Shown here piece by piece: positions 1-13,757 of a DNA stretch of 64,000 nt. Under the pieces are notes generated by a model that was not told the DNA's origin, made no database searches, and saw only the letters and a list, made by a program, of their open reading frames with translations. This stretch comes from Epiperipatus broadwayi (Eukaryota; Onychophora; Udeonychophora; Euonychophora; Peripatidae). The first letter of the stretch is position 1. Each line of letters opens with the position of its first letter. Both the position numbers and the translations under genes were made by a program. The stretch lies in assembly GCA_028023455.1 (NCBI GenBank), contig JAQFVV010000182.1, positions 1,552,001 through 1,616,000 of the forward strand. The letters run 5' to 3'.

Positions 1-1289
1 TATTATATCAGGTATGTTATGAATCTCTCCAATCTACACATTAAATGAATCCAATAATAGAAAACATATATAGGAAGATATTAGTTTGAAAATACAATAT
101 TTTTATTAAATATACTATATATATATATATACTTTCAATCATCAATTGATTACTAAATATATTTCAAATTTATATATATACTGTCTACAAACTTTACAAA
201 TGGCTTACTTTTCTTTTTCTTTTACTTTCCATAAGGGTATATACTCAGTTCTAACATCTAGTTTTAAATGAAGTTGCCTTCTCTACTTTTTCTATATACT
301 TTTTCTCAGAATATTTCCTATATAACTCTTATTATTGGGTTTTATAGTTTAATAAGTTTATTTATTCTCACAATAATTATCTTCTTCTCTCCAATATATG
401 TCATACATAATTTTAGACTCAACAAGTTTTTGTGCATTTGCAAATTAAATTCAATGTTTTGAAATGAATTTTCATTTCAGTATTTCATTTTTCTGTAGAA
501 TGATTAATCTCATAATTTATGACTTGCTTTTCTTAATAATTATCTAGCATTGAAGATAATTATTTTGATTCTATATTGCCACAGTGTATGACTAATTTAA
601 ATATATCAGAATGGAAATATTTCTCAGAATTAATAAAATCAGTAAGAAGTTGATATGATCATGTCACATGACAGCATCCATAAAAATTCTCAGTTTTCAT
701 TTGGCACTCAGCCATGATACATAAAATAACATCTCAAAAGCATATTTATGGGCATGTATAACAGGGATATATCAACTGTGAACTGTTAAATTTAATTTAT
801 TTATTTTTTTTAAATATTTTATACCATTTTTAGCATGCCTATTTATAAGAGAGAAAAAGTCTTTTATCATTTCATATTATTTATTATTCCGCTCTCTTTT
901 CATTTAACACTTTTATAATTCAGAATTTAGTCATATTCCTTTTCATATGATATTAGTTAATATACTTTTCTTTATTCACTTTTTATAATGCAGTAATTTG
1001 ATATGTTACTTGATAATATTTTCATACAGTTTATTGACAACAATAACAAAATAAACATCAGTAAAATAGGATAAAACCTTATAGAGATCCAATATAACTT
1101 TAAAAAATTGATTATATAGCATAACAATTTACATAATAAATAATACATACATTATACAACTTTATATATATTATTTTATATAATTTTCCTTTTATTTTTA
1201 ATTGACCAGTTGTTAACTAATTTATTGAAGTTTTATAAATATAATTCTTTTATGTTCACTGGAATATGTTGAATATATTTGTTGTCTTT
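1..1289. other. AT-rich DNA, nothing recognised
   Basis: Low-complexity AT-rich sequence with short TA runs near 115-130. A 64-codon frame at 268-462 is only a hydrophobic string of F, I, L and Y codons, which AT-rich DNA gives by chance. No repeat ends, tRNA-like motifs or protein similarity were seen. Confidence 0.6.
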
Positions 1290-1900
1290 TTGGCTCATTA
1301 ATTAGATTTAATATCTTTTGTGGCATCTATTCTATATCTATATGTTAAGTAATGAATGTATAAAGCAGAGTTATCATCTCTTCTATTAATTGCATTGTTA
1401 TATTCTCTGGCTCTTATCTTTAATTGTTTCCCTGTATGATCATAGTAAATCATATTGCAAAGGTCACAGTTAATTTTATATAAAATTCCTTTTTTGTATT
1501 TTATGTCATCTCTTAATTTATAATGATTTATTAATTTAAGCTGGTTTTTACTATTTGACCATCCAATGTTTATCAATATAACCTTTGTTTTTTTTTTTTT
1601 TATTAATGTATTATACATTTGGGGATAATATGAAAGTTTGATCAATTTTTTATTTCAACTAATGTTGCTACCATCATTATAATTATTTTGCATAGATATA
1701 TTAACATTTACCATAGGATTTCTTAAAATTAAAAAGTATATTTTTAATAGTTTTATGGTTGTATCCATAATCTTTATATAATTTAATAAATTGATTCTTT
1801 TTGTAAAGGAGCTACATTTTTATCTATATTATATTTATCATTTCTATATTTAAAATTTTTAATAACTACGATCTTTTGTACTTATACTTGTTGTGAATCT
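1290..1900 (-). pseudogene. Penelope-like element fragment: linker and GIY-YIG endonuclease domain
   Basis: Read on the minus strand, the 115-codon frame at 1298-1645 carries the C-terminal part of a Penelope-like retroelement protein. After a basic linker comes GILYKINCDLC, matching the GIY half and the Cys-x-x-Cys of PLE nucleases. Next are IYYDHTGKQL (normally YIGxTGR), the catalytic-Arg region KIRAREYNNA (normally RxxEHxxA), and the closing SALYIHYL...RID. The domain nicks target DNA for integration in PLEs. Decay is visible: YIG reads YYD and the His of the EH pair is Tyr. Further linker residues can be read across stops to about 1900, for example SYYPQMYNTL. No reverse transcriptase core is left, so this is a truncated copy. 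The family call is from motif order; the exact boundaries are inferred. Confidence 0.75.
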
Positions 1901-1920
1901 ATAAATAATTGATTAATGTT

Positions 1921-4900
1921 AAAATAGATAATTAACATTTGAAAACAGCCTGAAACCATGAGCAAAAAAATGTTGTTTTATGTATGATTAATATATATAT
2001 TTATGTTAGCTATTGTATATGATTTTATTATTTGTTATAATTTATATGAAAGAACAGCATATTGGATTTCATTATTTCCATTTTTGATTATAAATACAAA
2101 TTATGATAAGGATATTGTAAGAAATTAATCAAAATTAGTCGATTGTAATCTAAAGAATAGACTATTTTTAACTGAACTTATGTTGCATGAATATTTTTTT
2201 TTTCCTTATTCAGTTATGCATTCCAGAGTTGATATGAAAATCATAAATTGTAGCATATCCAATGAGGATGCATTTATTATTCTTGATTGTGTCTACATTT
2301 TCAAACTTTTTAGATTATTAAAAGAAATTACTACTGTAATAAGGATTTTGGTATCAAATTCTATAGCATCAAAATTCTTATTATATGTTAGAAAGATATG
2401 CATATTTTAAAAATCTCTTTTAGGAACCTTGCCAAAACTTTTCTTGTAATATTAAAATCAATTTAAGTATCATATATAGAAGCTCATAAATTCCTGCTCA
2501 TTATAAATAACAAACTCATTTATAATCATAATTAATAGCTCCTTTTTCTATTTTATATAATGCAAATATTTTTTTTCAAATAATATTATTTCCTTACAGT
2601 TTCGACTCTCTAGCAGTTTTCTTCAGATCTATAAAAATATTTTAATGCATATAATCACAAAAAATCGAAATGTTTTACTATAATTATATCTAAATATATA
2701 AATTAATATTTAATTACATTTTTATTTCAAAATTATACCCTACTGTTTTATTTAATATTTATAATATTTTTTAATTTTTATATATACTTTTAAATATATT
2801 AATTTTATTAATTTTTAGCTTTATATTTTAATTCTTAAATTATATTATTTACTTAAATCTTTTAAAATTTAAATTCATGCATCTAAAACATGTATTCTTT
2901 TAGCTGCAAACCACACCAATTGACAAATTTTTAAATTTAAAATATTTCTATCTTAAATTTATGTTTTCTTCCCTGTGGAAATGGACATTATTATCTTCTA
3001 CATTTTTTTTTTTTTTAAATGTATCATGCATTTTTCTATTATTAAAACCATTTAATATTTTGAAAAGATTAATGGGCTCTAACCAAATATTTGATAGTTA
3101 AATAAATTGAAAATCAGTTCATTTTAAAACTTGAGCATTAATTTTGTTATAGAATTTGAATTAATATTTTTTGCTACCTGTAGAATACTGTTAATCTGGA
3201 ACTTGAGTTGATGAGTTTTTTATGATCAGCATTTTTTTCTGGATTTGAAAAGTCATTTTATAATAAAATGTAAAAATTAAAATTGCTTCAAAAGTGTTAA
3301 CCAAATAAAAATTTGTATTACTTTAAAAAAATTATTAATTAAAGAAAAAAGAAATATAAATGTATTGCTTACATTTGTTTATGAAAATCTTGAATATCAT
3401 CAGTTTTGAAAATATACTTCATAGGTAGTTGATGAATCATTGGCATATAAATGCATTCAGCTCACAGATTGAAAGATTATTAATTAAAAAATTAAATTTA
3501 TTACGTATTGTACTTAAGAATACTGCTTTTTATTATTTTTGTAATCACTTTGTCAAGGCATTTTTCTTGCATTAAGTAAAATCTTATTCATTTCTGCTCA
3601 GCATTGAATGTACATTTCCCTAATCAATTGATTAAAATTACCTGACAAATCAATTTTTTTAATAGGCAATTTCTTATTGTAATGCAATCAATATATTCCA
3701 TTGTACTGAATTGAAATTTTATTTGTGCATTTATATTTAACAGTATCAATCAGAATAGAAAGTATTAATGTACATAGTAATACTTTTACAGCAGTGCTTA
3801 CAATGATGCATTCTCTTTTTATTAATTTTTTTTGAATTTTTTTTTATCAAAGTTTGTCCATCACCTTTACATTTTGTTCTTATTAATGGGCATTTTTTCA
3901 TTTTCATCTTTATTCTTATATGTTTTGTTTATCATTTTCTATTAATGTTATTTTTTAGTTTAAACAAGAACTTGAGATGTCATGAGTAATTCTATACATC
4001 AACTCTAATAATTTGTTTTAGTGTTTCACATTTAATATCACAAATGTGATGCTTAGAATCACTGAAATTTAATATTAAATATCTGCATATTTTAATAGAA
4101 ACTTTGAAACTATCCTGGTAAGTTGTGATGATTAGGAAACCTTTGTTTCAAGTTACTTCTATTTCATTGTTTTTTTTCCAAATCTGAAGTAGTCCTAAAA
4201 TTAATTAGTATAATTCTTAGAAGTGATTACTAAATGGCATTGCAATTTAATCCCAATCTGATTTCTGGCTTTTGCATTTAAAGAATTTGTGATTCAAAGC
4301 TGTAATTATGCTTGCAATATAGATGATGTGCTTTTCTTTATAATAGAGTAGTAATCTAAAAAAAGTAATGTTGTGTTGGTATTATAATTTGTCTTACCAT
4401 ATATTTAAAAATTGATCACAAAATAATCTTATATCATTTATCATATATAAATAGTTTGAACATTACAGTTATTAAAATAAGTATTATGATTATTTGTTAT
4501 AATATTTACAAGCACTCTATTATATTACTTATAATTATTATTTAAGGCATTTTTAATTAAACATCCTGTAGAGTTGTTATTTTGTTTTTCCCCCTCACTT
4601 TTTCAATTTTTTTCTTTCTATTTTTTTAATAGGTTTGTTATTTTGGTAACCTTAGAAACACTAAATAAATACTTAGCCACATTTTGTTCTTTTAGTCTAC
4701 ATAGCAGAAAACATTTTTTCATCACTTTTCTGTCAATAGATGCCATCAAAGTGAATCTGTGAAGGCAACATTTTACTTAAAATAAATAACTAGAAGTTAA
4801 TATACTTTTTAAGACTTGTAGTTTATTTGATTGAAAAGCTTGTTTTAACTTTTGTAGGGAGCCTGTTTTCTCTAAAGAGAAATCAATATAATTTACTGCT

Positions 4901-5490
4901 TTATAAAGTTAATCCTTCAAAAATGATCAAAACTTATTGATTTTTTTTTTCATTACTCAGTTTTCAGTTTATATACCTCTATTATACAGCAATAAATAAA
5001 TGGGTATGTGTCTGTTTATATTTACTTATATTAATATATTGCTTCGAGTTTGATACTAACTCCCAGTGATGACTCCATGGTAAAATTGGTTTTTGTATTC
5101 TCTTCACAATGCAAGAAAACTTTTGCATTGTGTTACCATAATAAACAATATTTATTGCAGTGGTATTGGAGGCCATGGAAATATACCCATATAATTTTTA
5201 TGACTTTAGTAGAAATAAAAGAAAAAGGAGAATCTTTATATATTGAATCATCAGGAATTAATGACATGATTTCAATGGAATAGTCTAATATAATGATATT
5301 TAATAAATTCACAGTTTATTTGTTGATGCATACATGCACACTATAAATTAAGTAAGGAAGTTATTGTGTCCTAAATATTTCTATAGGGCAATGCAAATCA
5401 TGAAATGATAAGATTTTTCATTGGTATATAAAAAAAAAAAAATTGAATTGTTTATCTCTGTGGATTTTATAAGTAGCATTAAGAAACAAA
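1921..5490. other. AT-rich intergenic or intronic DNA, no supported gene
   Basis: Long homopolymer T and A runs and TA-rich stretches dominate. Short frames at 2180-2410, 4574-4762, 4982-5176 and 5050-5283 have AT-driven composition and no motif I recognise; the last two overlap on opposite strands. No inverted or direct repeats stand out. Confidence 0.5.
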
Positions 5491-5494
5491 ACAG

Positions 5495-5556
5495 GAAATG
5501 TGATCCGTGGATCTTTAAAAGTCTAGAGTCACTGCACTAAACCACACAAATATATA
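5495..5556 (-). repeat. possible remnant of a tRNA-derived SINE
   Basis: On the minus strand the stretch reads like the 5' half of a tRNA: GTGGTTTAGTGCAGTGACTC resembles a D-arm with a box A, followed by TAGACTTTTAAAGATCC in the anticodon-arm region. It has more GC than its surroundings. No poly-A tail or target duplication was identified, so this is a weak call resting only on tRNA-like spacing. Confidence 0.3.
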
Positions 5557-5817
5557 GGTATGCTTTGTCTGTTTAAAAAGTAAGATTTACTCATATAGAA
5601 TTCTATGAGAAATCTAATGATTTTATGATTTGCATTATATTATTTAAGCACAAAAGGGCTCTGCCTCATACCTTCAGGGCTGACTAAATTCCCTCATTGT
5701 TTTTTTCAAAGACAAAAATAATAACTGATTATGATTTTTTTTTTGTTTGTTTTTTATTTAACATATTTTTTTTTTTAGCTTGCACACACTACATTTTATT
5801 CTTTTATTAATTGGGCA

Positions 5818-6135
5818 AGAGCAAATTTATTGCTAAATAAATAATTGTTAATAGTTTATTACTACAAATATTGTGTTTCTGCTTTAAAAGTTTTATTTTA
5901 CCCATATTTAATTCTGAAATCTTATATAGCAGAATCTTATAAAAAAATCTGCCAAAAATGTTGTTAATAAAGAATTGTTTGTATATGAGAAGAAATTCAA
6001 ATTCTATTTTTCCTATGTCAAATTTAAATCTATAACTATTTCATAAAATGCAACTTTTTTCCTTAGCATACCAGAGCAAGTTTATTGTTAGATAGATAAT
6101 TATTAATATTTTTTTTTCAGAATATTGTGTTTTTT
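5818..6135. repeat. pair of diverged direct repeats, about 60 bp, 254 bp apart
   Basis: A segment starting AGAGCAAATTTATTG at 5818 returns as AGAGCAAGTTTATTG at about 6072. Both continue through a TAAATAATTRTTAATA-like stretch and end in ATATTGTGTTT. They look like an old tandem or segmental duplication of AT-rich DNA. Their nature is otherwise unknown. Confidence 0.4.
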
Positions 6136-9100
6136 AATACAAATGCTCTTTTCTGCCAGATTTTTAATAAGTTCTTTTTTATAAGGTGGCCATTTTAATT
6201 TCATATTAATAATTTACACTGAGATTTTTAGTGAACTACTATTTGGTACTATTTCCATTTCACTTATCTTTTTATAGATATTAATAGATTTTGAAACAAT
6301 AGCATTTTTTTTTTAAAATGTTTATCTTCAATAATTTATAAAAACTATTTTGTATATATATTTTTTGTTCTTTATATTTTGTTAACTAAAGACTAAGATC
6401 AGATAAGGAATTAAATTCTCTGCTGTAAATTGTTCCCATTAAAATTTTTATTTAAAAAGATATTCAATGTAACAGTTTAAGAAGATAATAGTGTACTTCT
6501 AATAAAAACAAAGTCCCTGTTTATGGTTTTAAAATAATGATTGTTGGGGTCTAAGTATATTAGAATAGTTATTTCCAAATTTAACTAATGTACTTGAGAA
6601 ATAAATTTAACCAATCAAATTTCAGATTTTTTAAAAATATTGCACTCATTTTTCAAATTGAATTCTAAAATATAGTGAATTATCTTCTACTATAAAAAAT
6701 TTCAAACCATCCTCTCACTATGTGTATATTTCTATGTGAACCAACTATCATCAGGTAATTTAGAGATTGAAGCACCTGAATTTCAGAAAGATAGCTTGAC
6801 TTTACATTTGTATATCATAATTATGATTTGTTTATTTTAAAGCTTGATTACACTCATTTCAGTTGTATATAATTGTAAATCATGAAAAAATCAAAGAAAA
6901 GTCAAAAGGAATATGAGTGTGTGGCACTAAAATGAAACTGCAGAAATATATATGAAGAATTGTGTAGAATTAGCAGCATTTTCTGTTGTCTTGCAGAAGA
7001 TTAACAAAACTGAAAAGGATATTATGAAGGAAAAAACTGAAATGTTTGGAATTAAACTGGAGAATCTAGAAAGTTTTATTTAGCTTTAAAGTCAATAGTA
7101 ATCTAGATTATCAAAATAAAATAAAACTAGGATTATCCAGATAAGAATAAGCTTACAATTCATGAATGAGGTTAATAGATAGATTGAATTATAAAGAAGG
7201 TAAATGTACTGTACACTCACATTTGTTAATGTATTAAGTTATCCTATGACAAAATTTGATGAAAAAAGTCTTTGCATACTACAGAAAGTTTTTGAGAACA
7301 TAAAAAACATTTTCAATGAAGAATTATATAAAAAATAAAGAGAAATTTTATTACAGAAAACTATAAAATGAAAGTTGCAACTATTTGGCTTGTCTAGCAA
7401 ATGATTGATGATCAAAAACTAAAATATCAAATTTTTGATAAATATTAGACTCAAGCAAAAGAAAAATCCATGAAAATTAGCATAGAGCAAGCAGTATTTG
7501 AAGGCATTAAGCATGTATATTCAGATGATATCATGTCTCATCTGTTGAATAAAAGATGACTTTTTTAATTCCAGATGTAGAATTCTGTCAAATCCAAATC
7601 ATGCTTGGTAAAGACCAGTCAGTCATGACATTTGTTTCAAATTACTTAGCATCAAATGCTTAACTTTGTTTCAAGTAAAACTGTTTTAGTGATTTCACTA
7701 AATTGCATATTTGTAAGCTTTCGTAAAGTGGTAGTAAATTGTTATTTCATTTTAGCAGCAGTTTTTAACTACTTGCATAGCTGACTGGCACAGTGCAGTT
7801 TTTAAATATTCCATGACTTTAGATTGTATATAAATATGTAAGCAACTTTCTGTATACACATCCCTAATATAAATGTTACTTTTTATAGATAAGTTTTTAT
7901 TTGATGAAGCTTGTTTAATCATCTTAAAAAGAAATATTAATCATGCAATATCTTATTGGTTAATACATGTCATCCAGATAGTAAAGCAAAAAGTACACTT
8001 GTAACCTTTTGTAAAAAGTAATTACTTGGTGAAACTTGTTTAATCATCTTAAAAGTGAATGTTTATTAACTAAAGTTTTTAGGAATCGTTCAAATTTTCT
8101 ACTGCTGAAGTTTAAGCTGCTTGGTTAAGGCATGCTTCAAATAAGCAGTTTTCTAACTATAGATTATAAAATGACTTTATTTAATAATGAAGTAAGTGAA
8201 AACTAACTGAAAATTAACAAAAAGTATTTCTGGTAGCAGATTTCTTATTTAAAAATGTTAAATTTCCAATTTTAGGCAATTTACAAACAGCATATATTTT
8301 AAATAGAAAACTGAATAAGAATACAAATCTTAGTCTAAATCTCTTAATGAATTATATATTGATAACAAGGCACCAGATAATATGTGACCAGTAGCAATGC
8401 ATGATAATGGAAAGCAAAGAGTTTAATTTTGACAGTGGGCAAAAAGGTCACAAAATATGAAAAAGAATCCAAAATATAATTAGTAAAAGTTCTCATACAA
8501 GAAGTGCTTCTAAAAATTTGAAAACTTTTAATGATAAATTAATGCCAATTGAATTATAATTTATATTTAATTAATATTTAGGATTTAATTAAATATTTAT
8601 TGTACAATATTGCAAAGAAAGGCTCATCTGATATCACAAGAAATTTTAAAAAAAAAATTTATAATGAAATTTTTATTCTAGTGTCATGTCATATTTCTAT
8701 TTGACTGATGGTTGTTTATAGTAGTGGAGATGAAAATAAAAAATTAATTATTATAGAATGCATGTTTGAATGGTGTACAGAATGGAGGTTTTATTGAATA
8801 TTCTAGCTTCATTAATCATTATGATTTTAAAAAAAAATAGAACATTTATATAAAAAACATGCATTAAAGGGCAATTGTTTCAGTATAATTATATGATCAC
8901 CTTTTGAATCAAAATTTTGCATCATGTGATCTTTGCTTTTATTATTTAAAAAGCTAAGAGAATAATAATATTGTCTATGTTGATGATACTTAATTACATC
9001 ACAATAATCACAAATGCTTTTATTTATTTTTATTGAAAGCAATGTCCATGTTAAAACAAAAAACATTGTACTGCCTAGGAATATTTTTTCATTTTTGGAA

Positions 9101-10219
9101 AAAATCTATTTCTTTGAATCAATGGAGATATATGAGAAGCTTGTTTAAGCATTATCTTCTATTGATATCTTCATTAAAAAAATTATAATTCATTTTTTTT
9201 ATATTGATTTAGTAGAAAGTCTAATATGGTATTACAAATAAATTGTACTCATTGGACCAATACTAGTTACTGAACAATGCTAAAGTACGCAGTACACAAA
9301 TTGAAGATGTCAAATTATGATTTAATATTTGGAACTTTAGATAAGCAATTGTTTATGAGCTGTGAAGACAGAAAAGTTTGTGTATGTTGTAATTTTTAAC
9401 TTAATAGGAGTGTGATACAAAAACTATCAAGAAATTGTTCTTAAATCTAGAGACTAAATGGTTTTAACAAAAAGTATAAAGGAATTCCTGTATATCACAG
9501 ATAATAGTACTGAAGCTGAGAATTCTGCAATGTTTTGCCTAGTGAAATTCGACATGCTTTTATTCACTTTTTATTTGGTATTAATGATGTGATTTCTAAA
9601 GATTATATAATGTTAAGATAGTATCATTCTAAAAAGAACCAAGTGTATTTCTCTTTTGACACAGATAAAGCATTTATATAAGCTATTTCTAAGTGTTTAC
9701 AGAAACTGAAAAGATGCTTACTAATGCAGAATGTGTTTTCTGAAATGACCATCCAGAGGAAAACATTTATTCTATTGATCTATTTTCACTATTATTAATA
9801 GAACGGTCATCTATTTAAATATGAAAGCCAGGAAACATTCAGTTTGATGACAATTTATCTAATACCTTTGCAATCAGGTATAAGGTTAAATTATACTACA
9901 TTCTTTCTGTCCTCTGTCTAGAATGTTTTTTTTTTCGCTATCAGTTTATATAATACATTTAAAACAACGATGGCTATGCTTTCATTCATTAAATCTGATT
10001 ATTGTTCATATGGATAATTTAGAGTCAAAGCAAAAATATTACCAATTGTAATCAGATGGCTTCATTTTATTGATATGAAATTATTTTAGCTCAAAATAAA
10101 GTTACCCATGAAATTATTGCTTTATAATATAGATAGAGCATATAACCTTTACTCATAATATACATCTAAAAGACTATGATGTTTTAAAAAGATATAGCTT
10201 TGAAATGATACAAACGTTC
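6136..10219. other. decayed AT-rich DNA, probably old transposon sequence
   Basis: Between about 6880 and 9900 the plus strand has many lysine and glutamate codons broken by frequent stops, which could be old transposase sequence, but no motif could be anchored. One short direct repeat is visible: CTTGTTTAATCATCTTAAAA at about 7909 recurs at about 8034. No gene is supported. Confidence 0.35.
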
Positions 10220-11345
10220 AATTATAGATATATTTCCTTTTAATATTATTTCTACCAAAAGCACTTGATCCGAATTTAATTTTACAATTAATTTCATCCA
10301 TAATCTGATCAAGGTATTTGGAATTATTAATATTTTCTAATTCTTGATTATCAATATTTATTTATTTTTTGAGAAAATTTATTGAACATCACTTTAATCT
10401 CTTTAGCATTCATCTTTAGTCCTAACTTTCTTACTTTCATGTGAAAAATTTTGCAACATTTTCTGAAACTCTGGCATTATTTGCAAAACAACTACATCAT
10501 CTGCAAAAGCTAGATGACTTTAATAATCTCCATTTATTTTTACTTCCTTGGCTTGCCATTTTAATTGACAAAATACTTCATACAAAACTGCTGTAAGAAC
10601 TTTTGGAAATTTTGAATCATCCTGACATACGTTTTTCTCAATGTTAATCTTCTTAGTATCATAAAAATCTAATCGTTACTATTGCATTTTCATAAAAAAA
10701 GTTCAGAATATAACAGCTTGCTGAATATATATCTTAATGATTTAATGCCTTAATCAATATAGAGATGCTTATAGAGACATATATCTTTTCATAATCTACA
10801 AATCCAAAGCCTATTTGGATGTCACTATGCTAAAACCACTTTTAAATGGAGCTTTTTTTTTTTTTGGTTAGTTAATATTGATGGTTTGCTGGAGATCAGT
10901 AATAATTATTCTAGTAAAAATTCTGGATAAAAGTAATAAAAGATTAATAAGTCTGTAATTTGTAATATCTTATTTATCACCTTTCTTAAATATTATTATT
11001 TTTAAAGCATTCTTTCAATCATCTGGTATATCTTTATCATTTAAACATTTAATATATAATTGCCAACATTTTTTCTATTTATTCACTTGCTTTTTTTAAG
11101 ATATCAATTATAATTCCATCATTTTCTATAGCTTTCCCCCTCTTTATAGATTTAATTGCATATCTCATTTCATTTAAAATGCTGGGCAATTCAGAAGCTG
11201 TAATAACTTTAGGAGATACTATATTTTCTTTTTCTTTGTTTTACAACTTTGAGACTTATTGGCTTTTATAGATTTCCTTGCTAATTCACAATTATATTTT
11301 TTTAGATCATTATTAACACTTTCATATTATTTTACAAAACCATGA
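10220..11345 (-). pseudogene. RTE-like LINE, reverse transcriptase domain (degenerate)
   Basis: On the minus strand this is the RT part of a non-LTR retrotransposon, downstream of the endonuclease pieces at 11565-14170. Across frameshifts one can read KVLTAVLYEVF, WQAKEVKINGDY and then the catalytic palm motif LAFADDVVVLQ near 10480-10515. It is followed by MLQNF and an RTKDEC segment typical of the post-palm region. The same blocks occur in the copies at 32867 and 23840, giving internal family support. The catalytic FADD is preserved here although the frame is broken. RTE-clade elements copy RNA at a nicked target; this copy cannot encode a working protein. The 3' end beyond 10220 is not recognisable. 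Confidence 0.75.
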
Positions 11346-11564
11346 TTTTTAAAAATGTTCATATTCTACCACTCTCTTGTCTCAGTAGAAAATTTACTCT
11401 TGCAGTTCTTAATAGAGTCTCAGTTATCTTATTGATTGTAGTTAATGTAAACTGTCTTCAAAGTTCTAATTCAAATTTCTGAAAATTAGGAATATTAACC
11501 ATTAATACTGACTTTTTAAATCGTTTTTGGCTTTCTAATTTTGCATTGACACACATCTTATACT

Positions 11565-11896
11565 TCACATTAATTGATGATTACTTTCTATTTTGATTGT
11601 ACTAAGCATATTACAACATTGAAATATATATTTTCTGTTAATCAAAATATAATCCAACCTTGTTATATCTTTATGTGGATGATTTGATGTCCATCTCTGA
11701 TCAGCACTTTTCTCATAAAAGAATTCATCAAATACAATTTTTATTTTTTTTGCAAACTCCATAAGTCTCTGTTCATTTTTATCATCATAATTACCCATAA
11801 CACTTTTCAATCACTTATTCATTCTAGCATTATAGTCTCACATGATAATTTTAAAATGTCATTTGGTCTGATCAAAAGCATTTTCTATATCTGTAT
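11565..11896 (-). pseudogene. RTE-like LINE, endonuclease C-terminal half
   Basis: The minus-strand frame at 11565-11810, extended to 11896 through two stops, is the C-terminal half of an apurinic-type endonuclease. DIENAFDQTK is followed by DYNAR (usually GDFNAK, catalytic Asp and Asn). Then come EQRLMEFAKK, RWTSNHP, LDYILINRKY and SNHQL (usually SDHxLV, catalytic His). These are the hallmark blocks of the endonuclease in RTE-type LINEs and in craniofacial-development-protein-2-like genes derived from them. The reading continues without loss at 13758, on the far side of an inserted element. The Ser-Asp of the last motif is Ser-Asn, and there are stops, so the protein is dead. Confidence 0.8.
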
Positions 11897-13757
11897 TGTA
11901 ACGAGCACAGACGTTCGTTACATTGTTGTTGTTTTTTTTTATTTATTAAACATGAAAGTAAATTAAAAAGTTCGCATTTAAAAATTTTCTTTAAGAATTA
12001 AAAATTGAAATTAAATATCATCTTAAACTCTTATATATTAAATCGCACAGATAATAAAAAATTATTAAAATAAAAATTTATTAAAGAAAAAGTATTTTAA
12101 AACTAAATTTTAAAAAGATTTGGAGATAAAATTATATCTTTAAATTTATCTTTAAATATATTTTTGATTTGGAAAACAGGTTAATTAATCAGAAATGGAA
12201 ATGATTGTTAATTAGTTAAATGTAAACCAGCCTTGGGCATTTAAAATGTAAAAACATCAGTCAGATAGGAAAACAATAGAAACTTTCAGCAAATGAAATA
12301 AATCCATTGGGAAATCGGACCTCAACGAAAAGGATCATCTCATCGATGACGTAATGTTAAGTCAATCCTTCGAATACGTATAAAAGGAAAATTTGGAAAT
12401 TATTAATTAGTGACTAGTTATTGATGATTATTACGATGTAACAGCTAGATGTTAGTGCTGAGGGGATTGAAAAAGACGCACAGCTTCAATCCCTTCAGTT
12501 CTGCTAAGAAAGGAAGAAAAATGAACCATCGTTTCTACATTGAGGACCAACTACACTAAAAAATCTCCGGATGGATAAATAAATCGGCCAACAGGATACC
12601 AATCTTTGGACGATGTGGGAATTCACGTTCAAACGGCAAGGAATATATGAAGATGAACTATTTAAATAACCGTAAGAACTTTAAAATTTATGAACAGTAA
12701 ATTAAAAACTTTTCCAGATTTAAGTGATTGCAATATTATTCTATCTGACCAACATTATTTATTAATTAGTTATAATTTTATTTAATGTATTTATTTTGTA
12801 AAATCATTTCCATTTATTTATTTTTTGTTCTTTAAGTTTTATTATGATTTTTGTTTTCCGTTAAATTAATTATAAAAATGTTAAAATTAAGTCGGGCGTG
12901 AATGGCTATATAGTTTTGTAAAGTTGTATTAAGGGAGGGTAATCTTAGGTTATTCATTTCATAGTTGAATTGGTTCAATGGATTGGATATATTTGTGTAA
13001 TTAGTAGATGTAGTATGAGGTCCGCTACGGGCAGGATTATAGATATACGCCACACACCCTCTGTTTGCCTATGGATGGGTTTGTAAGTCGGCAGAAGACC
13101 GCAGTCCATTCCTATGGAGTTTTTAGTTTATTGATCTACTTGCCAACAGATGTCACATTCCTGTTGGTGGAGAGTCAATATCTTCTCTATTTCTACTTAT
13201 TGTTCAGATGTACATTCCTGACAATATAGTATTTTGTGTTGTCGTATCATGCTACATTGAATACATGAATGTATCAGATGGATTGGCACCAGTTGATTGC
13301 GAAATTTGTTGCCTAAGGTTAAATCAGGGAAGAATATTTTCCTTTCAAATGCAGACCTATGTAGTCCATTCATATTCGACCCTCTAAATAAAATATTAAA
13401 CATTATAACAAGCTATTTTAAATGTAAAATTAAAAATTAAGATAAAAATCTAAATGTTAAACTTATTCCTCGGATTTAGAATGATTTTATATGTGCGTAA
13501 ATAAATATTTTTCTGTGTTAATTTCTGGCAGTGGCTTTTATTATTTTTTTATATTTATATCTAAGGTTATATATTTTATTATCTCTGCGTCTCCACTGAG
13601 CTAGTGACAATGGGCTAACGATCTAAATATGTAAATAAAGTGGAATCCTAACAGCGCGTATCTGCCTACATTATAAATTTTTCTAGGCTCAAATGCCTAG
13701 ATGGCGCCCTTGGTAGTGCGGTGCGATGCGATCTCCCACTTCGTTTGGATCGTTATA
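11897..13757. mobile_element. LTR-like insertion (probable solo LTR, 1,861 bp) inside the LINE endonuclease
   Basis: The endonuclease reading of the surrounding LINE breaks at 11896 and resumes at 13758. The 4 bp GTAT flank the insertion at 11893-11896 and 13758-13761, fitting a 4-bp target-site duplication. The insertion begins TGTAACGA and ends TCGTTATA, one change from the perfect inverted form TCGTTACA, as in LTR retrotransposons of the Gypsy type. A TATA box (CGTATAAAAGG, near 12378) and an AATAAA near 13634 support a plus-strand LTR with promoter and poly-A site. It is GC-richer than its surroundings, suggesting recent arrival. No gag or pol was found. Small frames at 12832-13053 and 13197-13403 match nothing I know. 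A long LTR is inferred; a non-autonomous DNA element is the alternative. Confidence 0.55.
12374..12386 (+). promoter_or_regulatory. TATA box of the LTR-like insertion
   Basis: ACGTATAAAAGGA lies about 480 bp from the left end of the insertion. In an LTR this would mark the U3/R boundary about 25-30 bp downstream. No other core promoter element was confirmed. Confidence 0.4.

Noticed and set aside
5050-5283. 77-codon frame with a comparatively mixed composition
   Set aside because: No similarity recalled, overlaps a minus-strand frame of similar length, no splice or repeat context.
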